NCBI GenBank assembly: GCA_945910815.1
Contig: CAMDZD010000004.1
Coordinates: 1-64,000, forward strand
From: an uncultured Clostridia bacterium
GTDB lineage: Bacteria; Bacillota; Clostridia; Oscillospirales; Ruminococcaceae
Reading direction: 5' to 3'
Length of the DNA stretch: 64,000 bases
Shown: piece by piece, positions 9,197 to 18,354 of the stretch
Layout of the letters: each line of letters opens with the position of its first letter
Position numbering within the stretch: the stretch's first letter is position 1
The notes under the pieces: generated by a model
What the model saw: the letters and a program-made list of their open reading frames with translations, nothing else
What the model was told of the DNA's origin: nothing
Databases searched by the model: none
Made by a program: the position numbers and the translations under genes

Positions 9197-10000
9197 TTAT
9201 TTTGCACCTTTTCTTTTCAATACTGCCGAAATGGTTTTTAATATCAGATTGAGGTCAAGTTTAAGAGAACGTTCCTTTATGTATTTTATATCAGATTCAA
9301 CCCATTCATCAAAGCTCATATCACTTCTGCCTTCACACTGACATATACATGCAAGTCCGCCTTTTACAATGAGACGTTCCATCTGGTGGGGAGTATAGAG
9401 AACTACTTCACGTGGCAGGGGTGGACGTGGCCCTATAATGGACATATCACCTTTGAGGACGTTCCATAGCTGTGGGAGTTCATCTATTGAAGTTTTGCGG
9501 ATAAAATGCCCTATTTTAGTAATTCTCGGGTCATTATCGCTTTTGAATGCAATACCATCCGTCTGATTGGATTTCTGAACTTCTGCAAATTTTTCTTCTG
9601 CATCGATACACATAGAACGGAATTTATACATTTTAAAAGGTCTGCCGTTTTCAGTAAGTCTTATCTGTGAAAAAAAAGGATTTCCCTTGTCGTCAATATA
9701 TATTGCAAGTGCTGTTGCACCCATTGGAATTATAAGAATAGCAAGAGCAATTCCGGAAAGAATTATATCGAAAAACCTCTTTAATATTTTGTATGCTTTT
9801 CCACCGGCAGGTTTTAAATTGCTGTGTTTAAGAGTTTCACTTATTCCCTGACACAGAAGATTTAAAGCTCTTTCGTCAAAATTAAGAATAGGATATTCCG
9901 TTACACCTTCATTGTTATTTTTCATAGAATCGAGAGTTATTCTGGTAACCATTTCTTCAGTTGCACTGACATATGGTTCACCGGTATTATTTTTTGACAT
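9197..10000 (-). CDS. Undecaprenyl-phosphate sugar phosphotransferase (WcaJ/PglC-type)
   Basis: A 267-residue bacterial sugar transferase that would start a lipid-linked glycan by moving a sugar-1-phosphate onto undecaprenyl phosphate. After about 75 N-terminal residues without clear motifs comes the family core: KRFFDI plus a re-entrant membrane helix (about 90-115), FSQIRLTENGRPFKMYKFRSM, RKTSIDELPQLWNVLKGDMSIIGPRPPLP, and a C-terminal basic tail. The extra multi-helix domain of full WcaJ is absent. Start ATG at 10000 has a GGGGGA site. It is transcribed alone, 13 kb from the polysaccharide operon it may serve. Confidence 0.9.
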   Translation of the reverse strand: MSKNNTGEPYVSATEEMVTRITLDSMKNNNEGVTEYPILNFDERALNLLCQGISETLKHSNLKPAGGKAYKILKRFFDIILSGIALAILIIPMGATALAIYIDDKGNPFFSQIRLTENGRPFKMYKFRSMCIDAEEKFAEVQKSNQTDGIAFKSDNDPRITKIGHFIRKTSIDELPQLWNVLKGDMSIIGPRPPLPREVVLYTPHQMERLIVKGGLACICQCEGRSDMSFDEWVESDIKYIKERSLKLDLNLILKTISAVLKRKGAK

Positions 10001-10038
10001 ATATATTATCCCCCATTAGTATTTAATATTAGATATTA

Positions 10039-10067
10039 ATTATATCCTATTTGAAAAAATAAGTCAA
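10039..10067 (-). promoter_or_regulatory. Predicted promoter of the sugar phosphotransferase gene
   Basis: Minus-strand TTGACT (10067-10062), 17-bp spacer, TATAAT (10044-10039), 39 bp ahead of the ATG. The remainder of the 225-bp intergenic gap holds a TTCCGGA direct repeat near 10173-10190 and an A/T-rich tract; no convincing plus-strand promoter was recognised. Confidence 0.75.
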
Positions 10068-10225
10068 ACATATTGTTGTAACTGGATTGTAATTTCAAAA
10101 AAATTGTTTATCATTTACAAATATATGCTTATTTTTTTGTAAAATATCACAAAATAATCAGAAATTTTTTTCCGGAGAAATTCCGGATTAAAATAAATAA
10201 AAATAATGAAAGGAATCAGAAAAAA

Positions 10226-11554
10226 ATGACAGTTGATACAAAAGATTTGGTTGCTACAATATCCTATCTTATAGGTGTACGCAAGCATATTGTAAAACAG
10301 TGCTATGACGAGGAATGTCATGAACTTCTTGAAAGGCTCTATCAGGATAAAAATGCTACTGCAATACGTTATCTTTGCAAGCTAAGAACAGTTCTTATGC
10401 AGAAATTCAAGAAAACAGATGATGCCATGAGATTTAATCTTCAGAATCTCAACAATATTGAATGGTATGACTATGACAATATCAAAAAGCTTGAAGAATG
10501 GGGTTATCCTATTATTCATACAAATTACCGTTCTGAAAAGTATATGCTGGATTTTACAAGAATGATAAATGAAAATATTGATAAATGTGCAGGACTTTTT
10601 CATGACTGGATAAACTGGGAATATATTAAGGATTTATTTGTGATACCTAAATATACAAAGCCCAATGTTATAAAAGGTGAATTTGAGAAATATATGAGTC
10701 ATATTGATTATTATCCTTTTCAGGTATATATTCACTGGGAACCTAAGGATTACGGAAGTATTTTATATACAGACGGAAAATTTCTGAGTGTTATATATGG
10801 CATGCATGGTGATTATTTTCAGGACAGAAGCAAGTTCAAGGACGCTCATGACGAAACAAAGGATAATATCTATGATTTTATAAATAAAAGCTTTAAATGT
10901 GAAATTGTTGTTGACTGCGAAAATTCAGATGTATATAAGCTTTACGGAGTTCTTAAAAATCTCAATCAGGACGAACTTGCTAAAATTGATAAAATTATAT
11001 TATATGATGATTACCATACAACAAGTGGCTGGGACTGGATTGAAAAATTTACGAAAATTCCGGTGGAACATGTTGAAGTATCAAGAGTTACTGACCATAA
11101 ATCACTTGTCGATATTCAGATGACTGCTGGAGTATGCCGTGACTATTATCAGAATAACATATCATCATTTATACTTGTTTCAAGTGATTCGGATTACTGG
11201 GGACTTATTTCTTCACTTCCCAATGCTTCATTCCTTGTAATGTATGAATATTCAAAATGCGGTCAGGCAATAAAGGACGCTCTCTCTGAACATAATATAT
11301 ATTCCTGTTCAATAGATGATTTCTGCACAGGCAATACAGAGGAGCTTAAAAAAGCAGTTCTTTTCAGTGAGCTTGAAAAATATATCCCTGATATTCTCAA
11401 TCACAACGGAAAGGAACTTGCCCGCCAGATTTATACTGATGCTAAAATCAGTGCAAGCGAAAAGGAAATGGAAGTTTTCTATAACAAGTATATAAAAACT
11501 CTCCGTCTTAAAGTTGATACGGACGGAAATTTCAGTATAGAAATAAATAAATAA
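10226..11554 (+). CDS. NYN-domain (PIN-like nuclease fold) protein
   Basis: A 442-residue soluble protein without signal peptide. The N-terminal half (1-220) is helical and not recognised. The middle part has the acidic signatures of an NYN/LabA-type PIN-like fold: VVDCENSD near residue 228 (DxEN), a Lys-Ser-x-x-Asp segment near 293 (HKSLVDIQM), and LVSSDSDYWGLI near 314. These Asp residues would bind a metal in an RNase-like site. A short helical C-terminal domain follows. It has a GAAAGGAA site and the gene appears to stand alone, followed 55 bp later by the HPr-like gene. An RNA-processing role is inferred from the fold only. Confidence 0.75.
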   Translation: MTVDTKDLVATISYLIGVRKHIVKQCYDEECHELLERLYQDKNATAIRYLCKLRTVLMQKFKKTDDAMRFNLQNLNNIEWYDYDNIKKLEEWGYPIIHTNYRSEKYMLDFTRMINENIDKCAGLFHDWINWEYIKDLFVIPKYTKPNVIKGEFEKYMSHIDYYPFQVYIHWEPKDYGSILYTDGKFLSVIYGMHGDYFQDRSKFKDAHDETKDNIYDFINKSFKCEIVVDCENSDVYKLYGVLKNLNQDELAKIDKIILYDDYHTTSGWDWIEKFTKIPVEHVEVSRVTDHKSLVDIQMTAGVCRDYYQNNISSFILVSSDSDYWGLISSLPNASFLVMYEYSKCGQAIKDALSEHNIYSCSIDDFCTGNTEELKKAVLFSELEKYIPDILNHNGKELARQIYTDAKISASEKEMEVFYNKYIKTLRLKVDTDGNFSIEINK

Positions 11555-11609
11555 TTCCGGAAAATCAGCAGATAATATAGCAGTAAAAAAAATTACAGGA
11601 GATATTAAT

Positions 11610-11867
11610 ATGAAAGAATTAAGCTATATTATAAAAGATGAAAACGGAATACATGCAAGACCGGCAGGTCTTCTTGTAAAAAAGGCAGGAAATTTTAAAT
11701 CATCAGTAAAATTAATATGCGGTGACAAGTCGGCAGACTGCAAAAAGCTTTTTGCAGTAATGGGACTTGGCGTTAAATGTGGTTCTGAAATAAAAATCAC
11801 GGCAGACGGAGAAGATGAAGAATCCGCTGTGTCGGAGCTTAAAAAATTTCTTGAAGAAAATCTTTAA
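11610..11867 (+). CDS. HPr-like phosphocarrier protein lacking the regulatory Ser46
   Basis: An 85-residue HPr-fold protein. The phosphorylatable His15 lies in GIHARPAG as in PTS HPr. The second regulatory site, Ser46 of Firmicute HPr (KSIMG context), is replaced by Lys46 in the segment CKKLFAVMGLGV. HPr kinase/phosphorylase therefore could not modify it in the usual way. No PTS enzyme I or HPr kinase gene is near. It could be a carrier-only HPr or a specialised paralogue. A strong ACAGGAG site precedes the ATG, and a terminator follows directly. Confidence 0.88.
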   Translation: MKELSYIIKDENGIHARPAGLLVKKAGNFKSSVKLICGDKSADCKKLFAVMGLGVKCGSEIKITADGEDEESAVSELKKFLEENL

Positions 11868-11878
11868 TCAAAAAATTA

Positions 11879-11909
11879 ACGGGCTACCCTTTGGGGTAAC
11901 CCGTTTTTT
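11879..11909. terminator. Bidirectional terminator between HPr and LRR genes
   Basis: Stem ACGGGcTACC / GGTAaCCCGT with one mismatch and a 6-nt loop, flanked by a T6 run on the plus strand and an A-rich tract (T run on the minus strand) on the other side. It separates two convergent genes. Confidence 0.8.
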
Positions 11910-11912
11910 CAG

Positions 11913-13331
11913 CTATTTATCGGAATTGTCATCATCAATAATACTTTTATAATTTTCATCGGGAGTATCAGGATTTTGATTTTCAGAATTTTTAGAAACG
12001 GAGCTTTTTTTCATAATTCTTAAAGCAAAGGCTATTACTATAACAAGTATAACAACACATACTACTATAAATATCAGTGATTTAAGATTAAAATCGACAG
12101 TATCATAATTTATTCCGTTAGTTTTTGCGTAATCCTTTGCAGGGGAATCGGAGAAAATACTCATTGAAAATCCCTCTTTTAATACAGCGTCGGAGGAATC
12201 GGAATTTTCGACGAATCCGAGAGCATATTCGCCTATATTCTGGATAGTACTTGGCAGACTTACATTATTAAGCAATGGACAGTTGAAAAATGAGGCTGAA
12301 CCTATACTTGAAACACCTTCCGGAATTATAACAGATGTAAGTGAAAGATTATTCGCAAAAGCTCCCGCACCGATTTTTCTTACAGTAGTAGGCAATGATA
12401 TACTTTCAATTGACTTGTCATACTGAAAAGCATAGTTTCCTATTTCCTCAACGCCCTCGCTGAATTTTACTTCTTTAAGGGAGGAGCAGTAGCTGAAAGC
12501 GTCATTTCCTATTCTTTTTACACTTGCCGGAATTATAACAGATGTGATATTGTCACAGCCCGAAAAGGCATAGCCCTCTATTGATGTTACTGTATCCCGA
12601 ACAGAAAGTTCACCCTCTCTTTCGATATCAGTAGAAAGATACAGAGTTTTCATATCAGAATCATAAAGAATATTATCATCAATTTTGAAACTGTCATTTC
12701 CGGAATCTATTTTAAGGTCGGTAAGGCTGTATAATCCGCCAAGAGCAAGATTCCCTATATTTTCAAGATTTGCAGGAAGTTCAAGGGATTTTATACCATA
12801 GCAGTTATTAAGAGCGTAATCCTCAAGGCTTATGATACTGTCAGGCAGTTCAAGTTCAGTGAGTGAAAAGCAGTTCATAAAAGCACCCATTCCGACAACA
12901 GTTACATTGTCGGGAATATCAAGATCGGAGAGATACTGACAGTTTGCAAAAAGTCCCTCCGGAAGTTCAGTTATATTTTCCGGAAGTTTGACAGTTTCAA
13001 GCGAAAGGCAGTTACTGAAAGCATATTTCCCTATACTTTTTACGGAATCGGGCAGAGTTACGGTTTTAAGCTTTTCAATTCCGCTGAATGCCTTTTCACC
13101 GATTTCAATAACATCGTAACCGTTTGCCTTGTCAGATATTTTAAGTTCCATAAGTGATGAATCGCATTTAACTACTTTTACTCCGTTTTTAATTTTTTCA
13201 TACACAACCATTCCGTCGGAGAACTGGTTTTCATTTTCAGCGGTAACTTCTGCAAAAGCAGACATTGCAGTCAGTGATGAAAAAGCAGTGACAGCAGTCA
13301 TTATAAGGACAGCAATTTTTTTGAATTTCAT
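11913..13331 (-). CDS. Surface-anchored BspA-type leucine-rich repeat protein
   Basis: A 472-residue exported protein. Signal peptide (about 1-28), then about a dozen LRR_5 (BspA/TpLRR) repeats of roughly 23 residues with cores such as IGKYAFSNCLSLETV and IGNDAFSYCSSLKEV (about 50-400), then one membrane helix (about 422-444) and a charged cytoplasmic tail. This makes it a membrane-tethered extracellular solenoid, likely for protein-protein or host/substrate contact. Its start overlaps the stop of the upstream LRR gene by 4 bp, so the two are translationally coupled. Confidence 0.88.
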   Translation of the reverse strand: MKFKKIAVLIMTAVTAFSSLTAMSAFAEVTAENENQFSDGMVVYEKIKNGVKVVKCDSSLMELKISDKANGYDVIEIGEKAFSGIEKLKTVTLPDSVKSIGKYAFSNCLSLETVKLPENITELPEGLFANCQYLSDLDIPDNVTVVGMGAFMNCFSLTELELPDSIISLEDYALNNCYGIKSLELPANLENIGNLALGGLYSLTDLKIDSGNDSFKIDDNILYDSDMKTLYLSTDIEREGELSVRDTVTSIEGYAFSGCDNITSVIIPASVKRIGNDAFSYCSSLKEVKFSEGVEEIGNYAFQYDKSIESISLPTTVRKIGAGAFANNLSLTSVIIPEGVSSIGSASFFNCPLLNNVSLPSTIQNIGEYALGFVENSDSSDAVLKEGFSMSIFSDSPAKDYAKTNGINYDTVDFNLKSLIFIVVCVVILVIVIAFALRIMKKSSVSKNSENQNPDTPDENYKSIIDDDNSDK

Positions 13332-15364
13332 ATATTATTGTTCTCCTTCGGTGTTTTTTTCTTTTTCCTTGAAGATTTTATTATTGCCGTAATAATCAGT
13401 GCAATTATAACAGCTCCTGCACCGGAAGATACAACAATGAGAAATATTTTATTTACAATGTGACTTCCAATCTGAACAGTTCCCGATACAGTTTCAAAAC
13501 CACATGTTTCAGCATATCTTGCACCGCCGGAATCCTTGTCGGCATATATTACAAAATCTGCTAATTTGAGATTAGTTGCGTTGACTTCATCGTAAATATA
13601 TCCGAAAGCACATTCATTGATTTCCGTGATATTATTTCCGGTACGTACTGAAAGAAGTTTCGGACACTGATATACTGCATACTGTCCGACAGTTTCAAGA
13701 GTCGGAGGAAGCTTTAATTCTGTAAGTTCAGTACATTCATATAAAGCATATTCGCCAATGGATTTGAGTTTATCAGCTGATACTTTTTTTAAGTTTTCAC
13801 AGAATGAAAAAGAATCAATTCCGATACTTTCCACCTTATTGAGGTCTACTTCAGTAATATTTGGATTTTCGCTGAAAGCATAATCTGCAATGCTTTTTAC
13901 GTTTTCGGGAACTTTATAAAAACTGTCCTTGCCGTCAGGGTATTTGACAAGCTCTGTACCGTCCGAATTGAAAAGTATTCCGTTTTCCGATTTGTATTCA
14001 GTATTTTCCTCGGCTACATTTATTGCCGAAAGATTTTTGCATGATGCAAATGCATTACTGCCTATTTCGGAGCATGTAGAAGGTATATTTATTTCTGTGA
14101 GGCTGTCGCACTGATAGAATGACTGTGCCATAATTTCCTCTGTACCCTCTGGAATATCTATGCTTTTAAGTGAATCGCAGTCATAGAAAGCCATAATTTC
14201 GATACGCTTAAGCGAATCGGGGAGTTTTACTGTTTCCGCACCGGACTGACAGAAAGCCATTCCGTATATAACTGTAACGGGCAGCCCGTTTATTTCAGCC
14301 GGAACTTCAATATTTTTTTCGGAGGAACTGCAAAGAGTTATATAAGCCTCTCCGTCCTTTTCAGCATATTCAAAATCACCGAAAGGAATACCCTCCAGTT
14401 CTTCATATTCCTGACTGTCAGTAGCAATAAATGTAAAATTGTTTTTATAGTCATATTCTTCATCAGTATCAGTAGCATATGTCTGTGCAATTGAACCTGA
14501 TACACCTTTTATAATAAATCCGTCAACAGGCTGGAGGTCTTCATCATATCCGAAAGCTGAATAGCCGATGTCCTCAACAGATGCCGGAATAGTTATTTCT
14601 TTCAGAGCCGTGCCTGCAAAAGCATTCTGACCGATTATACCGAGATTCTCGGGGAGAGTAACATTTTCAAGTGAAACGCACTGTGCAAAAGCTCCTCCGT
14701 CTATTTCATAAAGAGTATCGGGGAAACTGATATTTTTAAGGGAAGTATCACCGGCAAATGACATTTCTCCGACTCCGACAAGAACGGTATTGCTTAAATC
14801 AGCATCAGTAAGACGCTGATTATATGATATACCGTGACGGTCTATATATTCAAGAGTGGAGGGGAATTTTATTTTCTGAAGTTTTGTTTCATAAAATGAT
14901 GCTATGCCTATATCCGTAACGCCCTCGGGAATGTCATAGGAATCGCCGTCCTTTGCTGACGGATAGCATAAAAGCGTTTTCATATCATCTTCAAAAAGAA
15001 CGCCGTCTTTTGATTCAAAGAACTTATTTTCATCGGGAACATTTATTTCCGAAAGAAAATAGCAGTTTATAAAGGTATTTTCATCAATATCATCAATAGT
15101 ATTGTTAAAGGTTACTGATACTATTTCAGTATCGTGAAAAGTATCACCCAGAGATGTAATAATATTTCCGTCAATAGTATCAGGGATAATTACATTTGTA
15201 TCAGTGCCGGTATAGGATTCCAGACATGCCTCACCGTCCTTAACGGAATACTGATAATCACCCGATGAAATTAATTCATCTTCGGCAGATACAGAAACAG
15301 GCGGTAAAAATATACACGAAACGGCAAGAGCCGTAAAAGCAGATGCAATTTTTTTGACAATCAT
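13328..15364 (-). CDS. Larger surface-anchored BspA-type leucine-rich repeat protein
   Basis: A 678-residue relative of the downstream LRR protein. It has a signal peptide (about 1-27), a first LRR_5 block (about 60-290), a spacer, a second LRR_5 block (about 340-600), a C-terminal membrane helix (about 637-660) and a Lys-rich tail. The doubled layout suggests internal duplication. Cores such as IASFYETKLQKIKFPSTLEY repeat with a spacing of about 23 residues. It starts 24 bp after the glmS stop, with a GGAAAGAG site, so it may be expressed as part of a glmS transcript. The ligand is unknown. Confidence 0.87.
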   Translation of the reverse strand: MIVKKIASAFTALAVSCIFLPPVSVSAEDELISSGDYQYSVKDGEACLESYTGTDTNVIIPDTIDGNIITSLGDTFHDTEIVSVTFNNTIDDIDENTFINCYFLSEINVPDENKFFESKDGVLFEDDMKTLLCYPSAKDGDSYDIPEGVTDIGIASFYETKLQKIKFPSTLEYIDRHGISYNQRLTDADLSNTVLVGVGEMSFAGDTSLKNISFPDTLYEIDGGAFAQCVSLENVTLPENLGIIGQNAFAGTALKEITIPASVEDIGYSAFGYDEDLQPVDGFIIKGVSGSIAQTYATDTDEEYDYKNNFTFIATDSQEYEELEGIPFGDFEYAEKDGEAYITLCSSSEKNIEVPAEINGLPVTVIYGMAFCQSGAETVKLPDSLKRIEIMAFYDCDSLKSIDIPEGTEEIMAQSFYQCDSLTEINIPSTCSEIGSNAFASCKNLSAINVAEENTEYKSENGILFNSDGTELVKYPDGKDSFYKVPENVKSIADYAFSENPNITEVDLNKVESIGIDSFSFCENLKKVSADKLKSIGEYALYECTELTELKLPPTLETVGQYAVYQCPKLLSVRTGNNITEINECAFGYIYDEVNATNLKLADFVIYADKDSGGARYAETCGFETVSGTVQIGSHIVNKIFLIVVSSGAGAVIIALIITAIIKSSRKKKKTPKENNNI

Positions 15365-15388
15365 TTTATTTTCAACTCTTTCCGGAAT

Positions 15389-17209
15389 TTATTCAACAGT
15401 AACAGATTTAGCAAGATTTCTTGGCTTGTCAACGTCATTTCCTTTTAAAACGGCTGTATAGTATGCGATAAGCTGAAGCGGTACAACTGCCGGCATAGGC
15501 ATAAGCAGGTCATCGGTTTCCGGAATTTTGAAACAGTAATCAGCAAGATTTTCCTCCGGCTGATAGTTTTCACGGCATATAAGGATAACTTTAGCACCTC
15601 TTGCCTTTACTTCCTTAATATTGCTTATAGTTTTGTCGAAAAGATTTTTCTGTGTTGCAACGGCAATAACAGGCATACCCTCACTTATAAGTGATATAGT
15701 GCCATGTTTAAGTTCACCGGCAGCATATGATTCGGAGTGAATATATGAAACTTCCTTGAGTTTGAGAGAGCCTTCCATACTTAAAGCATAGTCAAGACCT
15801 CTGCCTATATAAAGAAGACTGTCAGCATTTATAAGACCTGATGCTATGTACTGGGTTTCTTCAATATTTTTAAGAATATTTTGTATAGTATCAGGAATTT
15901 CCTGAAGCATAGATGTAAGGTGTTTACATTCTTCAACAGTTATCTGTTTTTTTGCAAGTGCGATTTCAAATGCAATCAGATACATAACAGCAATCTGAAC
16001 CATATAAGCTTTAGTAGATGCTACGGCAATTTCAGGGCCTGCATGAGTATATATAACCATATCAGCCTCTCTTGCAATGGTGCTTCCCTTTACGTTTACA
16101 ATAGCAAGAGTTTCAGCACCGAGTTCCTTTGAAAGTTCAAGAGCAGCACGGCTGTCAGCAGTTTCACCGGACTGTGATATAATAATTACGAGGTCATCTT
16201 TTGTAACAATTGGTTCTCTGTATCTGAATTCTGAAGCAATATCAACTATAACGGGAACTCTTGCAAGTTTTTCAATAACATACTTTCCGACCAGCCCTGC
16301 ATGCATAGCAGTACCGCATGCAACTATGAAAATCTGACGGAATTTATTGAGTTTTTCCAGAGTTATGCCACATTCTTCGAGATTCGGCAGACCGTCACAA
16401 ATTCGGGGTGTTATGGTAGTTTTTATTGCGGTAGGCTGTTCAAATATTTCTTTAAGCATAAAATGCTCATAACCGCCTTTTTCGGCAGCATCCATATCCC
16501 AGTCAGCAGTTTTAAGTTCCTTGTCGATTTTGTTGTAATGCAGGTCATATATGCAAGCCTTATCCTTGCTTAAAACAGCAATTTCATCATGTTCAAGAAG
16601 ATAGTAATTTCTTGTATATTTCAGAATTGCAGGAACATCGGAAGCGATAAAGCTTTCATTTTCTCCTACGCCTACTATAAGCGGGCTTTCCTTTCTGACA
16701 GCAAAAACAGTATCGGGGAAATCTGCAAAGATTATTCCGAGAGCATAAGAACCCTCAAGTTCCTTTGTAACGTTTGCTATTGTGGAAACGGGGTCGCCGT
16801 CATAGTAATAGTCAAGGAGCTGTGCAACAACTTCTGTATCTGTATCGCTTTTGAAACATCTGCCCTCTTTTACAAGAAAATCTTTAAGAGCTTTATAATT
16901 TTCAATAATTCCGTTGTGAACTATTGTAACACGGCCTCCCTCATGGGGGTGGGAATTTTTATCGGAGGGCTCGCCATGAGTAGCCCATCTTGTATGACCT
17001 ATTCCGGAACAGCCGGAGGGTTTTCCTTCTCTTTCCATTTTTGCAACGAGGTCTTTAAGTCTGCCCTTTGACTTTGCAACTTTTATTTCACCGTTATCGA
17101 AAACAGCAATGCCCGCTGAATCATATCCCCTGTATTCGAGCTTTGAAAGAGCGTCAATAAGAATATCGCTTGCATCTCTGTAACCTACATAACCAACTAT
17201 ACCACACAT
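15389..17209 (-). CDS. glmS: Glutamine--fructose-6-phosphate aminotransferase (isomerizing)
   Basis: A 606-residue enzyme making glucosamine-6-phosphate from fructose-6-phosphate and glutamine, the first step to UDP-GlcNAc. The N-terminal glutaminase domain starts directly with Cys2 (MCGIVGYVG) and has HTRWATHG; two SIS domains follow (CGTAMHAG, SQSGETADS, and SESYAAGELKHG) and the protein ends in KPRNLAKSVTVE as usual. Start ATG at 17209 has an AAGGAG site. No glmS ribozyme fits in the short leader. Its partner glmM is at 41931, in the opposite orientation. Confidence 0.98.
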   Translation of the reverse strand: MCGIVGYVGYRDASDILIDALSKLEYRGYDSAGIAVFDNGEIKVAKSKGRLKDLVAKMEREGKPSGCSGIGHTRWATHGEPSDKNSHPHEGGRVTIVHNGIIENYKALKDFLVKEGRCFKSDTDTEVVAQLLDYYYDGDPVSTIANVTKELEGSYALGIIFADFPDTVFAVRKESPLIVGVGENESFIASDVPAILKYTRNYYLLEHDEIAVLSKDKACIYDLHYNKIDKELKTADWDMDAAEKGGYEHFMLKEIFEQPTAIKTTITPRICDGLPNLEECGITLEKLNKFRQIFIVACGTAMHAGLVGKYVIEKLARVPVIVDIASEFRYREPIVTKDDLVIIISQSGETADSRAALELSKELGAETLAIVNVKGSTIAREADMVIYTHAGPEIAVASTKAYMVQIAVMYLIAFEIALAKKQITVEECKHLTSMLQEIPDTIQNILKNIEETQYIASGLINADSLLYIGRGLDYALSMEGSLKLKEVSYIHSESYAAGELKHGTISLISEGMPVIAVATQKNLFDKTISNIKEVKARGAKVILICRENYQPEENLADYCFKIPETDDLLMPMPAVVPLQLIAYYTAVLKGNDVDKPRNLAKSVTVE

Positions 17210-17252
17210 TAATATTATTCTCCTTTTTTAATAAATTTTAGAAATTACTTTC

Positions 17253-17281
17253 ATTATAACATATATATTACAAAAAATCAA
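17253..17281 (-). promoter_or_regulatory. Predicted promoter of glmS
   Basis: Minus-strand TTGATT (17281-17276), 17-bp spacer, extended -10 TGtTATAAT (hexamer 17258-17253). The leader to the glmS ATG is about 40 nt, too short for a glmS ribozyme. Confidence 0.8.
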
Positions 17282-17311
17282 CATTATCATAAAACTTTCA
17301 TTTATCTGACG

Positions 17312-18295
17312 TTATTTTTTTTCCTTTTCAACAAAATCGGTACTTATTTTGCATACAAATTCATATTTGAGACAGAGAAACTCTTTTAATAACAGCATAA
17401 ATGAATAAAGTACGGCACGGTTTTCAAATTCCGGACGTTCAGCAGGCATAGGCTGATACTGCATTTCAGCAAATATTTTTTCAAGCTTTTCAATAAGATT
17501 TCTGACATCATTTTTTTCATGGTATTCAACAGCGGTTTTTTTAAGAAAATCCGATATTATGAGAGCCTGCTCGGGAGGAGTGTTCATTCTGATAATGCTT
17601 TTGTACATTTCATACAGTATACTGCATTGCTTTTTACGCATTTCAATATATTCAATGTCGTATGTCTGGGGATTTTTAAGACTGTTGTCATAGTTTTCAC
17701 GGGCAGTTTTCTGAGCATCAAACATAAGGGAATCAAGTTTTTTGAAACAGTCACCGCTGTAATCAGATTTATCATCAGAAAGAATCCTTACTGACATTCT
17801 TTCAAGAACAGCTTTTATTTCCGAGTCAAGGTTTTCACGGCAGAGTGACATTTTTTCATTATCCTTATGGAGATGCATATTTACAAGCATACCTGTTCCC
17901 GCACCGACTGCAAACAGAAGAAATTCATTAATTATAAGCATAATGTCAGTACTTTTTTCAGATATAAGATGCGTTACAAGAACAGATACCGGAACGATTG
18001 CAATTTTCCAGTCCATTATAAAGCATATATTTACAAATATAAAAAGATATATTCCGAATGAAAGTGCATTGTAGCCCATAAGCTTAAAGCATATCACAGA
18101 TATGGCAAACGCAAAGAAAAAGGCATACAGTCTTTTAAGAGCAGTTTTAAGAGTTTCCCTTTTTGTGTCCTGAATACTTAATACTGTCAGAAGTCCGGCT
18201 GTCAGTCCGTATTTAAGATTAAGAAGCGTGGATATAACTATTGCTGTAACGCACCCGAGTGAAATTTTAGCGGAACTGAATATGGATTTTTTCAA
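17312..18295 (-). CDS. Aromatic acid exporter-type (ArAE_1) membrane protein
   Basis: A 327-residue protein with about six N-terminal hydrophobic segments (residues 8-160) and a cytoplasmic helical domain (about 165-320). The start resembles ArAE_1/YgaE proteins (KISLGCVTAIVISTLLNLKYGLTAG, followed by a QDTKRET segment in place of the usual Q-P-T). The layout matches ArAE_1 plus ArAE_1_C. Proposed roles are efflux or membrane homeostasis; the substrate is unknown. It sits between two minus-strand units: a hairpin upstream (18318-18347) separates it from the signal-peptidase-like gene, and the glmS promoter follows it. Confidence 0.8.
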   Translation of the reverse strand: MKKSIFSSAKISLGCVTAIVISTLLNLKYGLTAGLLTVLSIQDTKRETLKTALKRLYAFFFAFAISVICFKLMGYNALSFGIYLFIFVNICFIMDWKIAIVPVSVLVTHLISEKSTDIMLIINEFLLFAVGAGTGMLVNMHLHKDNEKMSLCRENLDSEIKAVLERMSVRILSDDKSDYSGDCFKKLDSLMFDAQKTARENYDNSLKNPQTYDIEYIEMRKKQCSILYEMYKSIIRMNTPPEQALIISDFLKKTAVEYHEKNDVRNLIEKLEKIFAEMQYQPMPAERPEFENRAVLYSFMLLLKEFLCLKYEFVCKISTDFVEKEKK

Positions 18296-18317
18296 AATAT
18301 AACTCTCCTCTTATTTT

Positions 18318-18347
18318 AAAAGGCGGTCTTTTTTCAGACCGCCTTTT
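18318..18347 (-). terminator. Terminator after the signal-peptidase-like gene
   Basis: 12-bp perfect stem (AAAAGGCGGTCT with its complement), 6-nt loop. On the minus strand the 3' arm ends in TTTT, so it acts downstream of the gene ending at 18355. Confidence 0.75.
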
Positions 18348-18354
18348 AAATTTT

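Noticed and set aside
10173..10190. TTCCGGA repeat as a terminator
   Set aside because: The stem is too short (6 bp) with no T run; it is more likely part of the A/T-rich leader before the NYN gene.
16589..17071. 160-codon plus-strand frame inside glmS
   Set aside because: Antisense to the highly conserved glutaminase domain of glmS; no family resemblance.
17210..17311. glmS ribozyme in the glmS leader
   Set aside because: The leader from the predicted promoter to the ATG is only about 40 nt, and the entire gap is 102 bp and A/T rich. It cannot hold the ribozyme core.
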